A stretch of 63,439 bases of DNA. It comes from Candidatus Lachnoclostridium stercoravium (GTDB lineage Bacteria; Bacillota; Clostridia; Lachnospirales; Lachnospiraceae). The position numbers and the translations under genes were made by a program. The stretch covers positions 1-63,439 of the forward strand of contig DWZA01000096.1 of assembly GCA_019118365.1 (NCBI GenBank), written 5' to 3'. A model generated the notes under the pieces. It saw only the letters and a program-made list of their open reading frames with translations, was not told the DNA's origin and did no database searches. The stretch's first letter is position 1. Each line of letters begins with the position of its first letter. Positions 51,348 to 59,044 of this stretch are shown in pieces.

Positions 51348-51386
51348 CTGTATAAGGCGCCGGAGAAACGACGGCGCCTCTTACAG
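51348..51386 (+). promoter_or_regulatory. 5'-UTR hairpin of the spoIIGA-sigE message
   Basis: CTGTA-AGGCGCCG (51348-51362, with a TA bulge) pairs with CGGCGCCT-TACAG (51372-51386) around GAGAAACGA. There is no T-run. It lies at the predicted 5' end of the mRNA and ends three bases before the GGGGGA ribosome site. Confidence 0.65.
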
Positions 51387-51404
51387 GCAAGGGGGATCAG
51401 GAAT

Positions 51405-52241
51405 GTGGAGTATGAGATTTATATGGATGTCCTGTTTTTTATAAATGTTCTTATGGATCTCCTTCTGCTGAATATTTTAAACCGGATCATGGATCATAAG
51501 GTACATATAGGCAGATTGACGGCCGCAGCCGTAGTAGGCTCTGTCTGGAGCTGCGCGCTGGCCATATGGCCGTACATTCCCTGGATCCTGGAGCGGTTTG
51601 TTACCTGGGCGGTGATCGGAAGCCTGATGGTAAAGATCGCTTTTCCCATAAGAAACTGCCGGGAGCTTTTAAAAAACGTCGCGGCTCTGTATCTGGCCGC
51701 AGCAGCTCTTGGAGGCGTTATGTACGCCCTGGACGTTCATACGAATACGGGATTTTACATCAGACGGCTTCTCGCCGGGGAGACCACAGAGGCGATGCCG
51801 TTATTTTTTTGGACATTTCTGCTGGCAGGAGGATATTTTGGCGTAAGATACCTGCTGGCGGCGGTATGGTCGGCCAAAAAAGAAAGAGATCCATTTTATC
51901 GGGTCACCCTTTGCTATCAGGGAAAGGAAGGGACGGTAACCGCGTTTTTAGATACGGGAAACCGGCTGAAGGAGCCGGTGACAAAGCGTCCGGTCCATAT
52001 CCTTACGTATGAAGAGGGGATAAAGCTCTGCGAAACAGTCCCTTCTTTTATTTATATCCCGTTTTCTTCCATAGGCATGAAAAACGGCATGCTTCCAGGA
52101 ATATTTCTGGATTCTATGACAGTAGAAAAAGACGGAAAGGCCATGGTGGTGGAAAAACCGCTGATCGCGATCGTAAGAGAACCGCTGTCGCCGGACAACG
52201 CCTATCAGATGCTTTTAAATGAAACCATAGACCATAAGTAG
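51405..52241 (+). CDS. spoIIGA: Sigma-E processing peptidase SpoIIGA
   Basis: A 278-residue protein that cleaves pro-sigma-E in the mother cell after asymmetric division. The N-terminal half has five hydrophobic segments ([25 protein letters not shown] onward to about residue 155). The C-terminal half is an aspartic-protease-like domain with D183 in [13 protein letters not shown]. It uses GTG at 51405 with GGGGGATC upstream. sigE follows 14 bp later, the classical spoIIG operon. The promoter has a Spo0A-like box. Confidence 0.93.
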   Translation: MEYEIYMDVLFFINVLMDLLLLNILNRIMDHKVHIGRLTAAAVVGSVWSCALAIWPYIPWILERFVTWAVIGSLMVKIAFPIRNCRELLKNVAALYLAAAALGGVMYALDVHTNTGFYIRRLLAGETTEAMPLFFWTFLLAGGYFGVRYLLAAVWSAKKERDPFYRVTLCYQGKEGTVTAFLDTGNRLKEPVTKRPVHILTYEEGIKLCETVPSFIYIPFSSIGMKNGMLPGIFLDSMTVEKDGKAMVVEKPLIAIVREPLSPDNAYQMLLNETIDHK

Positions 52242-52255
52242 AAGGAGAGAAAAAT

Positions 52256-52996
52256 ATGCTGATCAAAGTATCGATGCCAAATCATTTTAAATTCAAAACA
52301 GTTCCAGGCTTTAAGACTCTGCTGGTAAAGCGGCAGGGAGAGGTCCACTATATCGGAGGCGCGGATATCCTGCCTCCGCCGCTGGATACGGAAACAGAAG
52401 CAAGGATGATCCAGATGCTGGGGACAGAGCAGGATAAGGAAGCAAAATCATCTCTGATCGAGCATAATCTGCGCCTTGTGGTATACATAGCAAAAAAATT
52501 CGACAACACCAGCGTGGGAGTAGAGGACCTGATCTCCATCGGAACGATCGGGCTGATCAAGGCCATCAACACATTTAATCCGGAAAAGAACATTAAGCTT
52601 GCCACCTACGCTTCACGCTGCATTGAGAATGAGATCCTTATGTATCTGAGAAGAAATAATAAGACGAAACTGGAGGTATCCATTGACGAGCCGCTGAACG
52701 TGGACTGGGACGGCAACGAACTGCTGCTTTCCGATATCCTGGGTACGGACGAAGACGTGATCTACAGGGATCTGGAAAACGAGATCGAGAAAAATCTTTT
52801 AAATTCCGCCATCAGCCGCTTGAGCCCCAGAGAGAGAAAGATCGTGGAACTCCGTTTCGGGCTGACCAGCGAAGACGGCAGCGAAATGACTCAGAAAGAA
52901 GTGGCGGATCTGTTGGGGATTTCCCAGTCATACATATCCAGGCTGGAGAAAAAGATCATGAAAAGACTGAAAAAAGAGATCGTCCGGTTTGAGTAG
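52256..52996 (+). CDS. sigE: Sporulation sigma factor sigma-E
   Basis: A 246-residue sigma-70 factor for the early mother-cell programme. It has a short N-terminal pro-sequence (about residues 1-35, including [14 protein letters not shown]), which SpoIIGA removes. Region 2 is [68 protein letters not shown], and region 4 is [15 protein letters not shown]...[39 protein letters not shown]-type motif begins right after the stop codon. sigG lies 1.2 kb downstream, with two small genes inserted between. Confidence 0.96.
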   Translation: MLIKVSMPNHFKFKTVPGFKTLLVKRQGEVHYIGGADILPPPLDTETEARMIQMLGTEQDKEAKSSLIEHNLRLVVYIAKKFDNTSVGVEDLISIGTIGLIKAINTFNPEKNIKLATYASRCIENEILMYLRRNNKTKLEVSIDEPLNVDWDGNELLLSDILGTDEDVIYRDLENEIEKNLLNSAISRLSPRERKIVELRFGLTSEDGSEMTQKEVADLLGISQSYISRLEKKIMKRLKKEIVRFE

Positions 52997-53037
52997 TATC
53001 AGTTCAGCCGCGTATTTTCTTGCCAGGATATATGATA
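52997..53037 (+). repeat. TATCAGTTCAGCCG and GCCAGGATATATGATA repeat pair
   Basis: TATCAGTTCAGCCG (52997-53010) and GCCAGGATATATGATA (53022-53037) recur in the same order and spacing class at 63355-63387 (GTAACAGTTCAGCCGTGC then GCCAGGATATATGATA). Confidence 0.7.
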
Positions 53038-53046
53038 GGTTTATAC

Positions 53047-53075
53047 TTGACAAAGCCAATAGGAGAACCTATTAT
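53047..53075 (+). promoter_or_regulatory. Promoter with internal dyad for the small RHH-like gene
   Basis: TTGACA (53047-53052), a 17-bp spacer and TATTAT (53070-53075). AATAGG-AGAA-CCTATT (53058-53073) forms a dyad inside the promoter, a typical repressor site. Confidence 0.75.
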
Positions 53076-53118
53076 GCTTTTATAGGAAGCATAGGAAAGC
53101 AGGCAGGAGGTTTTGAAA

Positions 53119-53328
53119 GTGGCATACGATGAAAAACAGAAAAAACGTATTATGAAATATCTGGAAAAGCTAAAGGAGATCCGTTTCCGTGTGAAACCGG
53201 AGGAATATGAGAAGTACGAAGAAGCCGCCCGTTCTGCAGGCTATTCCAGCATGCGCCAGTTTTATCTTGACGCATTGGATGAAAAAGTAAAAAAAATCTC
53301 CCAAACAAACCTCTCAGAAAGAAAATGA
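53119..53328 (+). CDS. Small basic protein, possibly ribbon-helix-helix regulator
   Basis: A 69-residue lysine/glutamate-rich protein. The segment IRFRVKPEEYEKYEEAARSAGYSSMRQFYLDALDEKVKK has the strand-helix-helix layout of Arc/MetJ-type (ribbon-helix-helix) proteins. I cannot name a family with certainty. GTG 53119 is chosen because AGGAGG at 53105-53110 is eight bases away; a TTG at 53113 is too close. It is inserted between sigE and sigG with its own dyad-bearing promoter, and the next gene's promoter carries a related dyad, so it may repress both. Confidence 0.6.
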   Translation: MAYDEKQKKRIMKYLEKLKEIRFRVKPEEYEKYEEAARSAGYSSMRQFYLDALDEKVKKISQTNLSERK

Positions 53329-53337
53329 GTGCATTTA

Positions 53338-53366
53338 TTGACATATAGAGCGCTATATGATATAGT
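53338..53366 (+). promoter_or_regulatory. Promoter with internal dyad for the coiled-coil gene
   Basis: TTGACA (53338-53343), a 17-bp spacer and TATAGT (53361-53366). CATATAG-AGCG-CTATATG (53342-53359) is a 7-bp dyad filling the spacer. Confidence 0.8.
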
Positions 53367-53419
53367 GTAGTCATCGACAAAAGAAAACGGTCAAATCCCA
53401 TTTGAAAGGAGAGGTTTTA

Positions 53420-53884
53420 TTGACAGACCAGGAAATATTAAATGCAGTCAGCGAATTGATAACGCCTGTAGCGAGGCAGATAGAAGTCATAGGAACGCAG
53501 ATGCAACAAATAGAGACGCAGATGCAACAGGTGGAGACGCGTATTCTGGAGAAAGTCGACAGCCGGATCGAACAGACGGAGACGCGTATCCTGAAGGAAG
53601 TAGACAGCCGGATCGAACAGACAGAGATGCGTATCCTGAAGGAAGTAGACAAGCGGATTGAAAAATCGGAAGTACTGCTGCTGGACGAGATGGAGCGTTA
53701 CAACAGACAGTATGAGAGAAGATTCGCGACTCTGGAGCAGAGAGAAAATCAGTTGAAAGATATCTACCGCATGGTAAAAAATGAAAACGATACGATCAAT
53801 CTGTTTTTGAAAGATCATCAAAACCTGGAAAAGCTAGAACGAAGAGTAACTATTCTCGAAAGAAAAACGGCGTGTCTGCCATAA
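53420..53884 (+). CDS. Coiled-coil protein with 15-residue tandem repeats
   Basis: A 154-residue, almost wholly helical protein I cannot assign. After a short N-terminal segment (LTDQEILNAVSELITPVARQIE) come QMQQIET/QMQQVET heptads and three near-identical 15-mers of the form ETRILKEVDSRIEQT. A second coiled coil with YERRFATLEQRENQLKDIYRMVKNENDTINLFLKDHQNLEKLERRVTILERK follows. TTG 53420 fits the AAAGGAGAGG site better than TTG 53402. No signal or membrane segment is present. The gene follows the RHH-like gene with a separate regulated promoter and ends at a terminator of the repeated-hairpin type. Confidence 0.65.
   Translation: MTDQEILNAVSELITPVARQIEVIGTQMQQIETQMQQVETRILEKVDSRIEQTETRILKEVDSRIEQTEMRILKEVDKRIEKSEVLLLDEMERYNRQYERRFATLEQRENQLKDIYRMVKNENDTINLFLKDHQNLEKLERRVTILERKTACLP
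53536..53670 (+). repeat. Three in-frame 45-bp tandem repeats in the coiled-coil gene
   Basis: Units beginning GGAGACGCGTATTCTGG, GGAGACGCGTATCCTGA and AGAGATGCGTATCCTGA each run for 45 bp and encode ETRILxxVDSRIEQT-type 15-mers. Near identity suggests recent unit duplication and possible length variation. Confidence 0.85.
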
Positions 53885-53902
53885 AAGGGCTGCCGGAACG
53901 CG

Positions 53903-53960
53903 ACAGGAGCTACTTGCAAAATAGATGAACGCTCATCTATGGAGCAGCGGCTCCTGTTTT
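53903..53960 (+). terminator. Terminator of the coiled-coil gene, repeated-hairpin type copy 2
   Basis: ACAGGAGC (53903-53910) pairs with GCTCCTGT (53950-53957). An inner TAGATGA/TCATCTA stem (53922-53939) has a four-base loop, and TTTT follows. The TTGCAAAA-TAGATGA...TCATCT...GGAGCAGC core is shared with 51112-51168. Confidence 0.75.
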
Positions 53961-54166
53961 ATGTCCTGATTTTATGTTCCGAAACAGACGCCAATCTTTG
54001 TCAAGGTAATTTCCAAAGGAATTTTTTCCAAACATTTTTCCGTATAAATCCAATGAAATCCGTCCATCATTCATATAGAAACCAGTTCCGGACAGCGCCG
54101 CTTTAAGGAGCAGGTGAAAATGGAGTCAGACATGTGCTGATAATGAATGTTGCGGAGGTAAGAATC

Positions 54167-54943
54167 ATGTCGGGTTACAAAGTGGAAATCTGTGGCGTCA
54201 ATACTTCGAAACTGCCGCTTTTAAGCAACGAGGAAAAGGAAGAGCTTTTTAAACGGATACTGAAAGGGGATAAGGAAGCAAGGGAACAATACATTAAAGG
54301 GAACCTGCGCCTTGTATTAAGCGTGATCCAGCGTTTCTCCAGCAGCAATGAAAATATAGACGATCTGTTTCAGATCGGCTGCATCGGGCTGATCAAAGCC
54401 ATTGATAATTTTGATATTACTCAGAATGTGAAATTCTCTACCTATGCGGTGCCTATGATCCTGGGAGAGGTGAGAAGGTATCTGAGGGACAACAATTCCA
54501 TACGGGTGAGCCGGTCGTTAAGGGATACGGCTTACAAGGCGATCTATGCGAGGGAAGGGCTGATGAGAAAAAATCTGAAGGAACCGACGATCATGGAGAT
54601 CGCCAACGAGGTGGGGATCAGCAAAGAAGAGATCACCTATGCTCTGGATGCGATCCAGAGTCCGGTAAGCCTTTACGAGCCAGTGTATACAGACGGAGGC
54701 GACCCTCTTTATGTTATGGACCAGATCAGCGACAAAAAGAACCTGGAAGAAAATTGGGTAGAGGATATTTCTCTGAATGAAGCCATGAAACGGCTTCCGG
54801 AGCGGGAACGTCACATCATCGATATGCGTTTTTTTGAAGGAAAGACTCAGACAGAAGTAGCGGAAGAGATCCATATCAGCCAGGCGCAGGTATCCAGGCT
54901 GGAAAAAAGCGCTCTGCGTTCCATGAGGAATTATCTGAACTAA
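54167..54943 (+). CDS. sigG: Sporulation sigma factor sigma-G
   Basis: A 258-residue forespore sigma factor. It starts with the family hallmark MSGYKVEICGVNTSKLPLL. Region 2 is YIKGNLRLVLSVIQRFSSSNENIDDLFQIGCIGLIKAIDNFDITQNVKFSTYAVPMILGEVRRYLRDNNSIRVSRSL, then region 3 (EPTIMEIANEVGISKEEITYALDAIQSPVSLYEP), and region 4 LPERERHIIDMRFFEGKTQTEVAEEIHISQAQVSRLEKSALRSM. ATG 54167 behind GGAGGT is preferred to the upstream in-frame ATG at 54134. In most spore formers sigG directly follows sigE; here two extra genes intervene. Confidence 0.96.
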   Translation: MSGYKVEICGVNTSKLPLLSNEEKEELFKRILKGDKEAREQYIKGNLRLVLSVIQRFSSSNENIDDLFQIGCIGLIKAIDNFDITQNVKFSTYAVPMILGEVRRYLRDNNSIRVSRSLRDTAYKAIYAREGLMRKNLKEPTIMEIANEVGISKEEITYALDAIQSPVSLYEPVYTDGGDPLYVMDQISDKKNLEENWVEDISLNEAMKRLPERERHIIDMRFFEGKTQTEVAEEIHISQAQVSRLEKSALRSMRNYLN

Positions 54944-55121
54944 AAGAGCATGTTGAATTTTATGTGGCAAAAGTGAATACTTGACATAATTTACACACAA
55001 AGTTAACATGACATCGGGCAAGTAAAACAACACAAGCAATAAAAGATAGAAAAATATAACATTAAAATCGAGAGAATGTTCTGGAATTTCTTTGTAAAAT
55101 ACAGGATGGATCAAAACCCTC

Positions 55122-55162
55122 CGGCCTGGCTGACGAGTGTAAAATCAGCCGGGCCGTTTTTT
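55122..55162 (+). terminator. Terminator after sigG
   Basis: CGGCCTGGCTGA (55122-55133) pairs with TCAGCCGGGCCG (55145-55156) over 12 bp with one G-U pair, then TTTTTT. It lies 180 bp after sigG; the interval 54944-55121 is AT-rich and shows no gene. Confidence 0.85.
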
Positions 55163-55186
55163 GACGGTAATTTTACCGGAAGGCCG

Positions 55187-55215
55187 TTGCAGATTTTACG
55201 GTGGAAAAATATAGT
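55187..55215 (+). promoter_or_regulatory. Promoter of the AfuA-type ABC operon
   Basis: TTGCAG (55187-55192), a 17-bp spacer and TATAGT (55210-55215), 40 bp before the start codon. Confidence 0.7.
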
Positions 55216-55254
55216 AAATCCCGTAAAAACGTTATGTATGAAGGAGAATGAGTA

Positions 55255-56352
55255 ATGAAAAAGAGAAATATCACAGTATTGGCGGCAGCTGCAGCAGCGG
55301 TCTTAGCTCTTGGCGGATGCTCTTCTGGAGAAACGGCGGAAGCAGTGGATCTAAACAGTATGGCAGTTGAAGATATCCTGGCAAAGGCGCAGGAAGAAGG
55401 AAGAGTGGATTCTGTAGGAATGCCGGATACCTGGGCAAACTGGGTAGAGACGTGGGAAGATATCAAGACGGAGTACGGCCTTGACCATACAGATACAGAT
55501 ATGTCCTCTGCAGAGGAGATCTCTCTCTTTGAATCAGAGAAAAAGGATGCTACAAAAGATATCGGAGACGTGGGACAGGCGTTTGGACCGATCGCGGAGG
55601 AAAAGGGAGTTACTCTGAAATACAAGACAAGTTACTGGGATTCTATTCCGGACTGGGCCAAGGACGACGACGGGGACTGGATCATCGGCTATTATGGGAC
55701 AATGACCATGATGACGAATAAGAAGATCGTCGAGGAAGCTCCGAAATCTTTCGAAGATCTTTTAAACGGCGATTATATGGTAGCTGTAGGCGACGTGGCT
55801 GCAGCGAACCAGGCGCAGTTTGCAGTGCTGGCTGCAGCGATCGCCATGGGCGGCGATGAAGGCAATATCCAGCCGGGACTGGATTATTTCCGCCAGATCG
55901 CAGAACAGGGACGTCTGGATCTGGGAGAATTCAGCATGGCCCGTATTGAAAAGGGAGAAGTGGGAGTCGCCTTCCTTTGGGACTACAATGCCCTGGGATA
56001 CAGGGAGCAGTTCCTGGAGAATAACCCGGAAGCGGATTTTGAGATCAACGTTCCCGCAGAAGGCTCCATTCAGAGCGGCTACTGCACGATCTTAAACCGT
56101 TATTCCCAGAGGCCTCACGCAGCGGCTATGGCAAGAGAATTTATCTTAAGCGACGAAGGACAGATCAACCTGGCCAAAGGTTATGCAAGACCGGTAAGAG
56201 ACGTGGAACTTCCGCAGGAAGTAAAGGACAAGATGCTTCCGGACGAGCAGTACGCAAACAGCCGCATGGTTGAGGATCAGGCTGCGTGGGACGAGACGAC
56301 AAAACAGATCGGCGCGCTGTGGCAGGAAGAAGTCGTAGCGTACGCAAAATAG
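55255..56352 (+). CDS. Extracellular solute-binding lipoprotein (AfuA/PotD-like)
   Basis: A 365-residue binding protein. The signal ends in the lipobox LGGC (about residue 22). The body resembles iron(III)/aminoethylphosphonate/hexose-phosphate and polyamine binding proteins (DIGDVGQAFGPIAEEKGVTLKYKTSYWDSIP, YGTMTMMTNKKIVEEAPKSFEDLLNGDYMVAVGD, VAFLWDYNALGYREQFLENNPEADFEI). It heads an operon of two permeases, an ATPase and a PHP-domain phosphoesterase, which favours a phosphorylated organic ligand such as a sugar phosphate or phosphonate. That ligand is inference. Confidence 0.88.
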   Translation: MKKRNITVLAAAAAAVLALGGCSSGETAEAVDLNSMAVEDILAKAQEEGRVDSVGMPDTWANWVETWEDIKTEYGLDHTDTDMSSAEEISLFESEKKDATKDIGDVGQAFGPIAEEKGVTLKYKTSYWDSIPDWAKDDDGDWIIGYYGTMTMMTNKKIVEEAPKSFEDLLNGDYMVAVGDVAAANQAQFAVLAAAIAMGGDEGNIQPGLDYFRQIAEQGRLDLGEFSMARIEKGEVGVAFLWDYNALGYREQFLENNPEADFEINVPAEGSIQSGYCTILNRYSQRPHAAAMAREFILSDEGQINLAKGYARPVRDVELPQEVKDKMLPDEQYANSRMVEDQAAWDETTKQIGALWQEEVVAYAK

Positions 56353-56365
56353 GAGGATCGGATTC

Positions 56366-57205
56366 GTGAAAAAGAGATCATATCTTTTTGCGGCCCTTCC
56401 GTTTATCGTACTGGCAGGAATGTTCGAGATCCTGCCAGTATTGACGACTATTGTCAAAAGCTTTCTTTCAGAAGGCGGAGGCGGCCTGACACTGGAAAAT
56501 TATATTACAGCTTTTACAAAACCGCTTTATCTGTCGGCGATCAAAAACAGCCTGATGATCTCCCTGGCTTCCGCAGCGATCGGCCTGCTGGTCGCCTTTG
56601 TGGCAGGCCAGGCGGCCTGCGAACGCGGCGGCAGAGCAAAACGGGTATTTATGAGTATTTTAAATATGGTATCCAACTTCTCCGGAGTGCCGTTAGCATT
56701 CTCTTTTATTATTTTATTTGGAAATGCAGGAGTTGTAACGATCATCGGGCAGACCCTGGATATTAAGGCGCTGGCGGAATTTCCTCTGTATACGGTATGG
56801 GGCCTTATGCTTACCTATATCTATTTTCAGATCCCTCTGGCGACTCTCCTTCTTATCCCGGCGTTTGATTCCATAAAAAAAGAATGGAAAGAAGCGGTAA
56901 GCCTGATGGGAGGCACAAACATTACGTTCTGGATAAAAGTGGGGATCCCGGTGCTCCTTCCCAGCCTTTTGGGAACATTTTCCACACTGTTTGCAAACGC
57001 GATCGCCGCGTACGCTACGGCATACGCGCTGCTGATGAACAATTATTCTATCCTGCCGATCCGCATTGCGGAACAGTTTAAAGGGGATATTGTCCAGAGG
57101 CCGGAATTTGGAAGCGCGCTGGCGGTGATCCTGATGGCGATCATGGTGATCTCTATGGCGGCGACCCAGGCGGTAACAAAAAAGACGGGAGGTAAAAGAG
57201 CATGA
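56366..57205 (+). CDS. ABC transporter permease (spermidine/phosphonate type) 1
   Basis: A 279-residue permease with about six helices beginning SYLFAALPFIVLAGMFEILPVLTTIV. The EAA-type loop FDSIKKEWKEAVSLMGGTNITFWIKVGIPVLLPSLLG contacts the ATPase. It uses a GTG start at 56366 behind AGGAGG and overlaps the second permease by four bases. Confidence 0.92.
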   Translation: MKKRSYLFAALPFIVLAGMFEILPVLTTIVKSFLSEGGGGLTLENYITAFTKPLYLSAIKNSLMISLASAAIGLLVAFVAGQAACERGGRAKRVFMSILNMVSNFSGVPLAFSFIILFGNAGVVTIIGQTLDIKALAEFPLYTVWGLMLTYIYFQIPLATLLLIPAFDSIKKEWKEAVSLMGGTNITFWIKVGIPVLLPSLLGTFSTLFANAIAAYATAYALLMNNYSILPIRIAEQFKGDIVQRPEFGSALAVILMAIMVISMAATQAVTKKTGGKRA

Positions 57206-57996
57206 AAAAAGGCGGAAAAGGCAGCATTGCCATTATGGGGATCGCAGCCGTTTACCTGATGATCCCGCTGATCTTCACATTTCTGTACTCTCTGTCTACA
57301 GAATGGATGGATATCCTTCCAACCGCTCTGACAGTAAGGGCATATGTGGAATTGTTTGCGGACGTTGATTTCTGGCTTTCCGTGGGCCGGACGATCCTGA
57401 TCTCCATCGTCCCCATTTTTATCTGCATGATCTTTGTCCTACTTGCCATGTATGTGATTGTTGTCTACCATCCAGAGTGGGACAAATATATGAAGATCCT
57501 GTGCACCATGCCTTATGCGATCCAGGGAGTTATCCTTCCGATCTGCGTGCTGGCGCTTTATGCCAATGCGCCGGATCCCTTCAGCAACCGGATCTTTATG
57601 CTTACTTCTACATACTGCATCGTCGTTTTGCCTTATATTTACCAGGGCGTGAGAAATAACCTGAACGGTATGAACGTAAAAGGAATGCTGGAGGCGGCGC
57701 AGATGCTGGGAGCCGGAAGATTTTACTCCTTCTTCCGCATCATTGTTCCCAATATCACCAATGGGATCGTCGTTTCCTCCATGCTGGCAATGGCGATCGT
57801 ATTCGGCGATTTCGTTGTGATCAATATGCTGGCGGGAAATTATTTCCCAACGGCGCAGATGTATATGTACGATGTGATGAAAAAATCCAGCCAGAAGACC
57901 TGCGCGATCATCATGGTACTGTTTTTAGTCACTCTTTTGATCTCCATGTTCGTCTTCCTTAGGGAATCCGGACAAAAGGAGAAAAAGGAAAAGTAG
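57202..57996 (+). CDS. ABC transporter permease (spermidine/phosphonate type) 2
   Basis: A 264-residue permease, partner of the preceding one, with helices from IAIMGIAAVYLMIPLIFTFLYSL onward. Its EAA loop is NGMNVKGMLEAAQMLGAGRFYSFFRIIVPNITNGIVVSS. The start codon overlaps the previous stop (ATGA), and the ATPase follows 13 bp later. Confidence 0.92.
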   Translation: MKKGGKGSIAIMGIAAVYLMIPLIFTFLYSLSTEWMDILPTALTVRAYVELFADVDFWLSVGRTILISIVPIFICMIFVLLAMYVIVVYHPEWDKYMKILCTMPYAIQGVILPICVLALYANAPDPFSNRIFMLTSTYCIVVLPYIYQGVRNNLNGMNVKGMLEAAQMLGAGRFYSFFRIIVPNITNGIVVSSMLAMAIVFGDFVVINMLAGNYFPTAQMYMYDVMKKSSQKTCAIIMVLFLVTLLISMFVFLRESGQKEKKEK

Positions 57997-58009
57997 GAAA
58001 GGGATCAAT

Positions 58010-59020
58010 ATGGCATATATCGAATTTAAAAATATAGATAAATATTTTGGGGAAAATCATGTCTTAAAAGGCATCAGTATGAGCATAGAAAAGGGGCAGT
58101 TCGTCACCCTGTTAGGGCCTTCCGGCTGCGGAAAGAGCACGCTGCTGCGCTGTCTGGCAGGACTGGAATCCATTGACGGGGGAAATATCTTCCTGGATGG
58201 GGAGGATATCACAAAAAAAGAGCCGAAAGACAGGAATATCGGAATGGTATTTCAGCATTACAGCCTGTTTCCAAATATGACGGTGGAGGAAAATATCGCT
58301 TTTGGCCTGAAACTGAAGAAAGCAGACGGAGAGGTCATAAAGAGTAAAGTGGCGGAAGCGATCCGCATGGTGGAACTGGAAGGAAAAGAAAAACAGTATC
58401 CGGCGAATCTGTCCGGCGGACAGCAGCAGAGAGTCGCGCTGGCTCGGAGCATTGTCATGGAGCCGAAAGTCCTGCTTTTGGACGAACCCTTGAGCGCGAT
58501 CGACGCGAAGCTGAGAAAATCCCTTCAGACAAGTATTAAGCAGATCACGAAGGATCTGGGGCTGACAGCTGTTTTCGTTACCCACGACCAGGACGAGGCC
58601 ATGGTCATGTCTGACGTGATCAATCTGTTCCACGATGGAAAGATCGAACAGTCCGGCGATCCGGTAAGCATTTATACCAGGCCGGTAAGCTCCTTTGCCG
58701 CTGGCTTTATCGGCAATTATAACCTGCTTTCCGCAGATGAATTTACCCAGATCACAGGAAAGCCCCGTCCAGACGGACGTGAAGTGGCCATCCGCCCGGA
58801 AACTTTTTATATTTCTTCCAGGCCGATCGAAAACGACGATGAATACCATTTTGAAGGCACCATAGACGGCAATTCTCCAAGAGGAAACGTATTAAGATAT
58901 ACTATAGGGGTAAACGGGATCCATATCCAGGTAGACGCCCTGTTCCGCAGCAAGGCGCTGTTTGAAGACGGATCAAAAGTATATATTTCTGTTGCGGAGA
59001 AAAACTGCATCAGTCTGTGA
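58010..59020 (+). CDS. ABC transporter ATPase (PotA/FbpC-like)
   Basis: A 336-residue ATPase with Walker A GPSGCGKST, FQHYSLFPNMTVEENIAFGL, signature LSGGQQQRVALARS, Walker B VLLLDEPLSAID and a C-terminal TOBE domain (VAIRPETFYISSRP to the end). It energises the two permeases upstream. The PHP enzyme gene starts 24 bp later. Confidence 0.93.
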   Translation: MAYIEFKNIDKYFGENHVLKGISMSIEKGQFVTLLGPSGCGKSTLLRCLAGLESIDGGNIFLDGEDITKKEPKDRNIGMVFQHYSLFPNMTVEENIAFGLKLKKADGEVIKSKVAEAIRMVELEGKEKQYPANLSGGQQQRVALARSIVMEPKVLLLDEPLSAIDAKLRKSLQTSIKQITKDLGLTAVFVTHDQDEAMVMSDVINLFHDGKIEQSGDPVSIYTRPVSSFAAGFIGNYNLLSADEFTQITGKPRPDGREVAIRPETFYISSRPIENDDEYHFEGTIDGNSPRGNVLRYTIGVNGIHIQVDALFRSKALFEDGSKVYISVAEKNCISL

Positions 59021-59044
59021 CGGCAGCAGGTGAGGAGGATCGAG

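Noticed and set aside
50911-51390. A 159-codon leftward frame between the CNNM and spoIIGA genes
   Set aside because: It overlaps the CNNM gene end, a terminator and the spoIIGA promoter. The parts that look protein-like are the repeated hairpin, and the second copy of that hairpin is not open in this frame.
53903-54166. A sigma-F/sigma-G-type promoter ahead of sigG
   Set aside because: GTATA occurs near 54043, but I could not find an acceptable -10 at the right distance, so I make no call.
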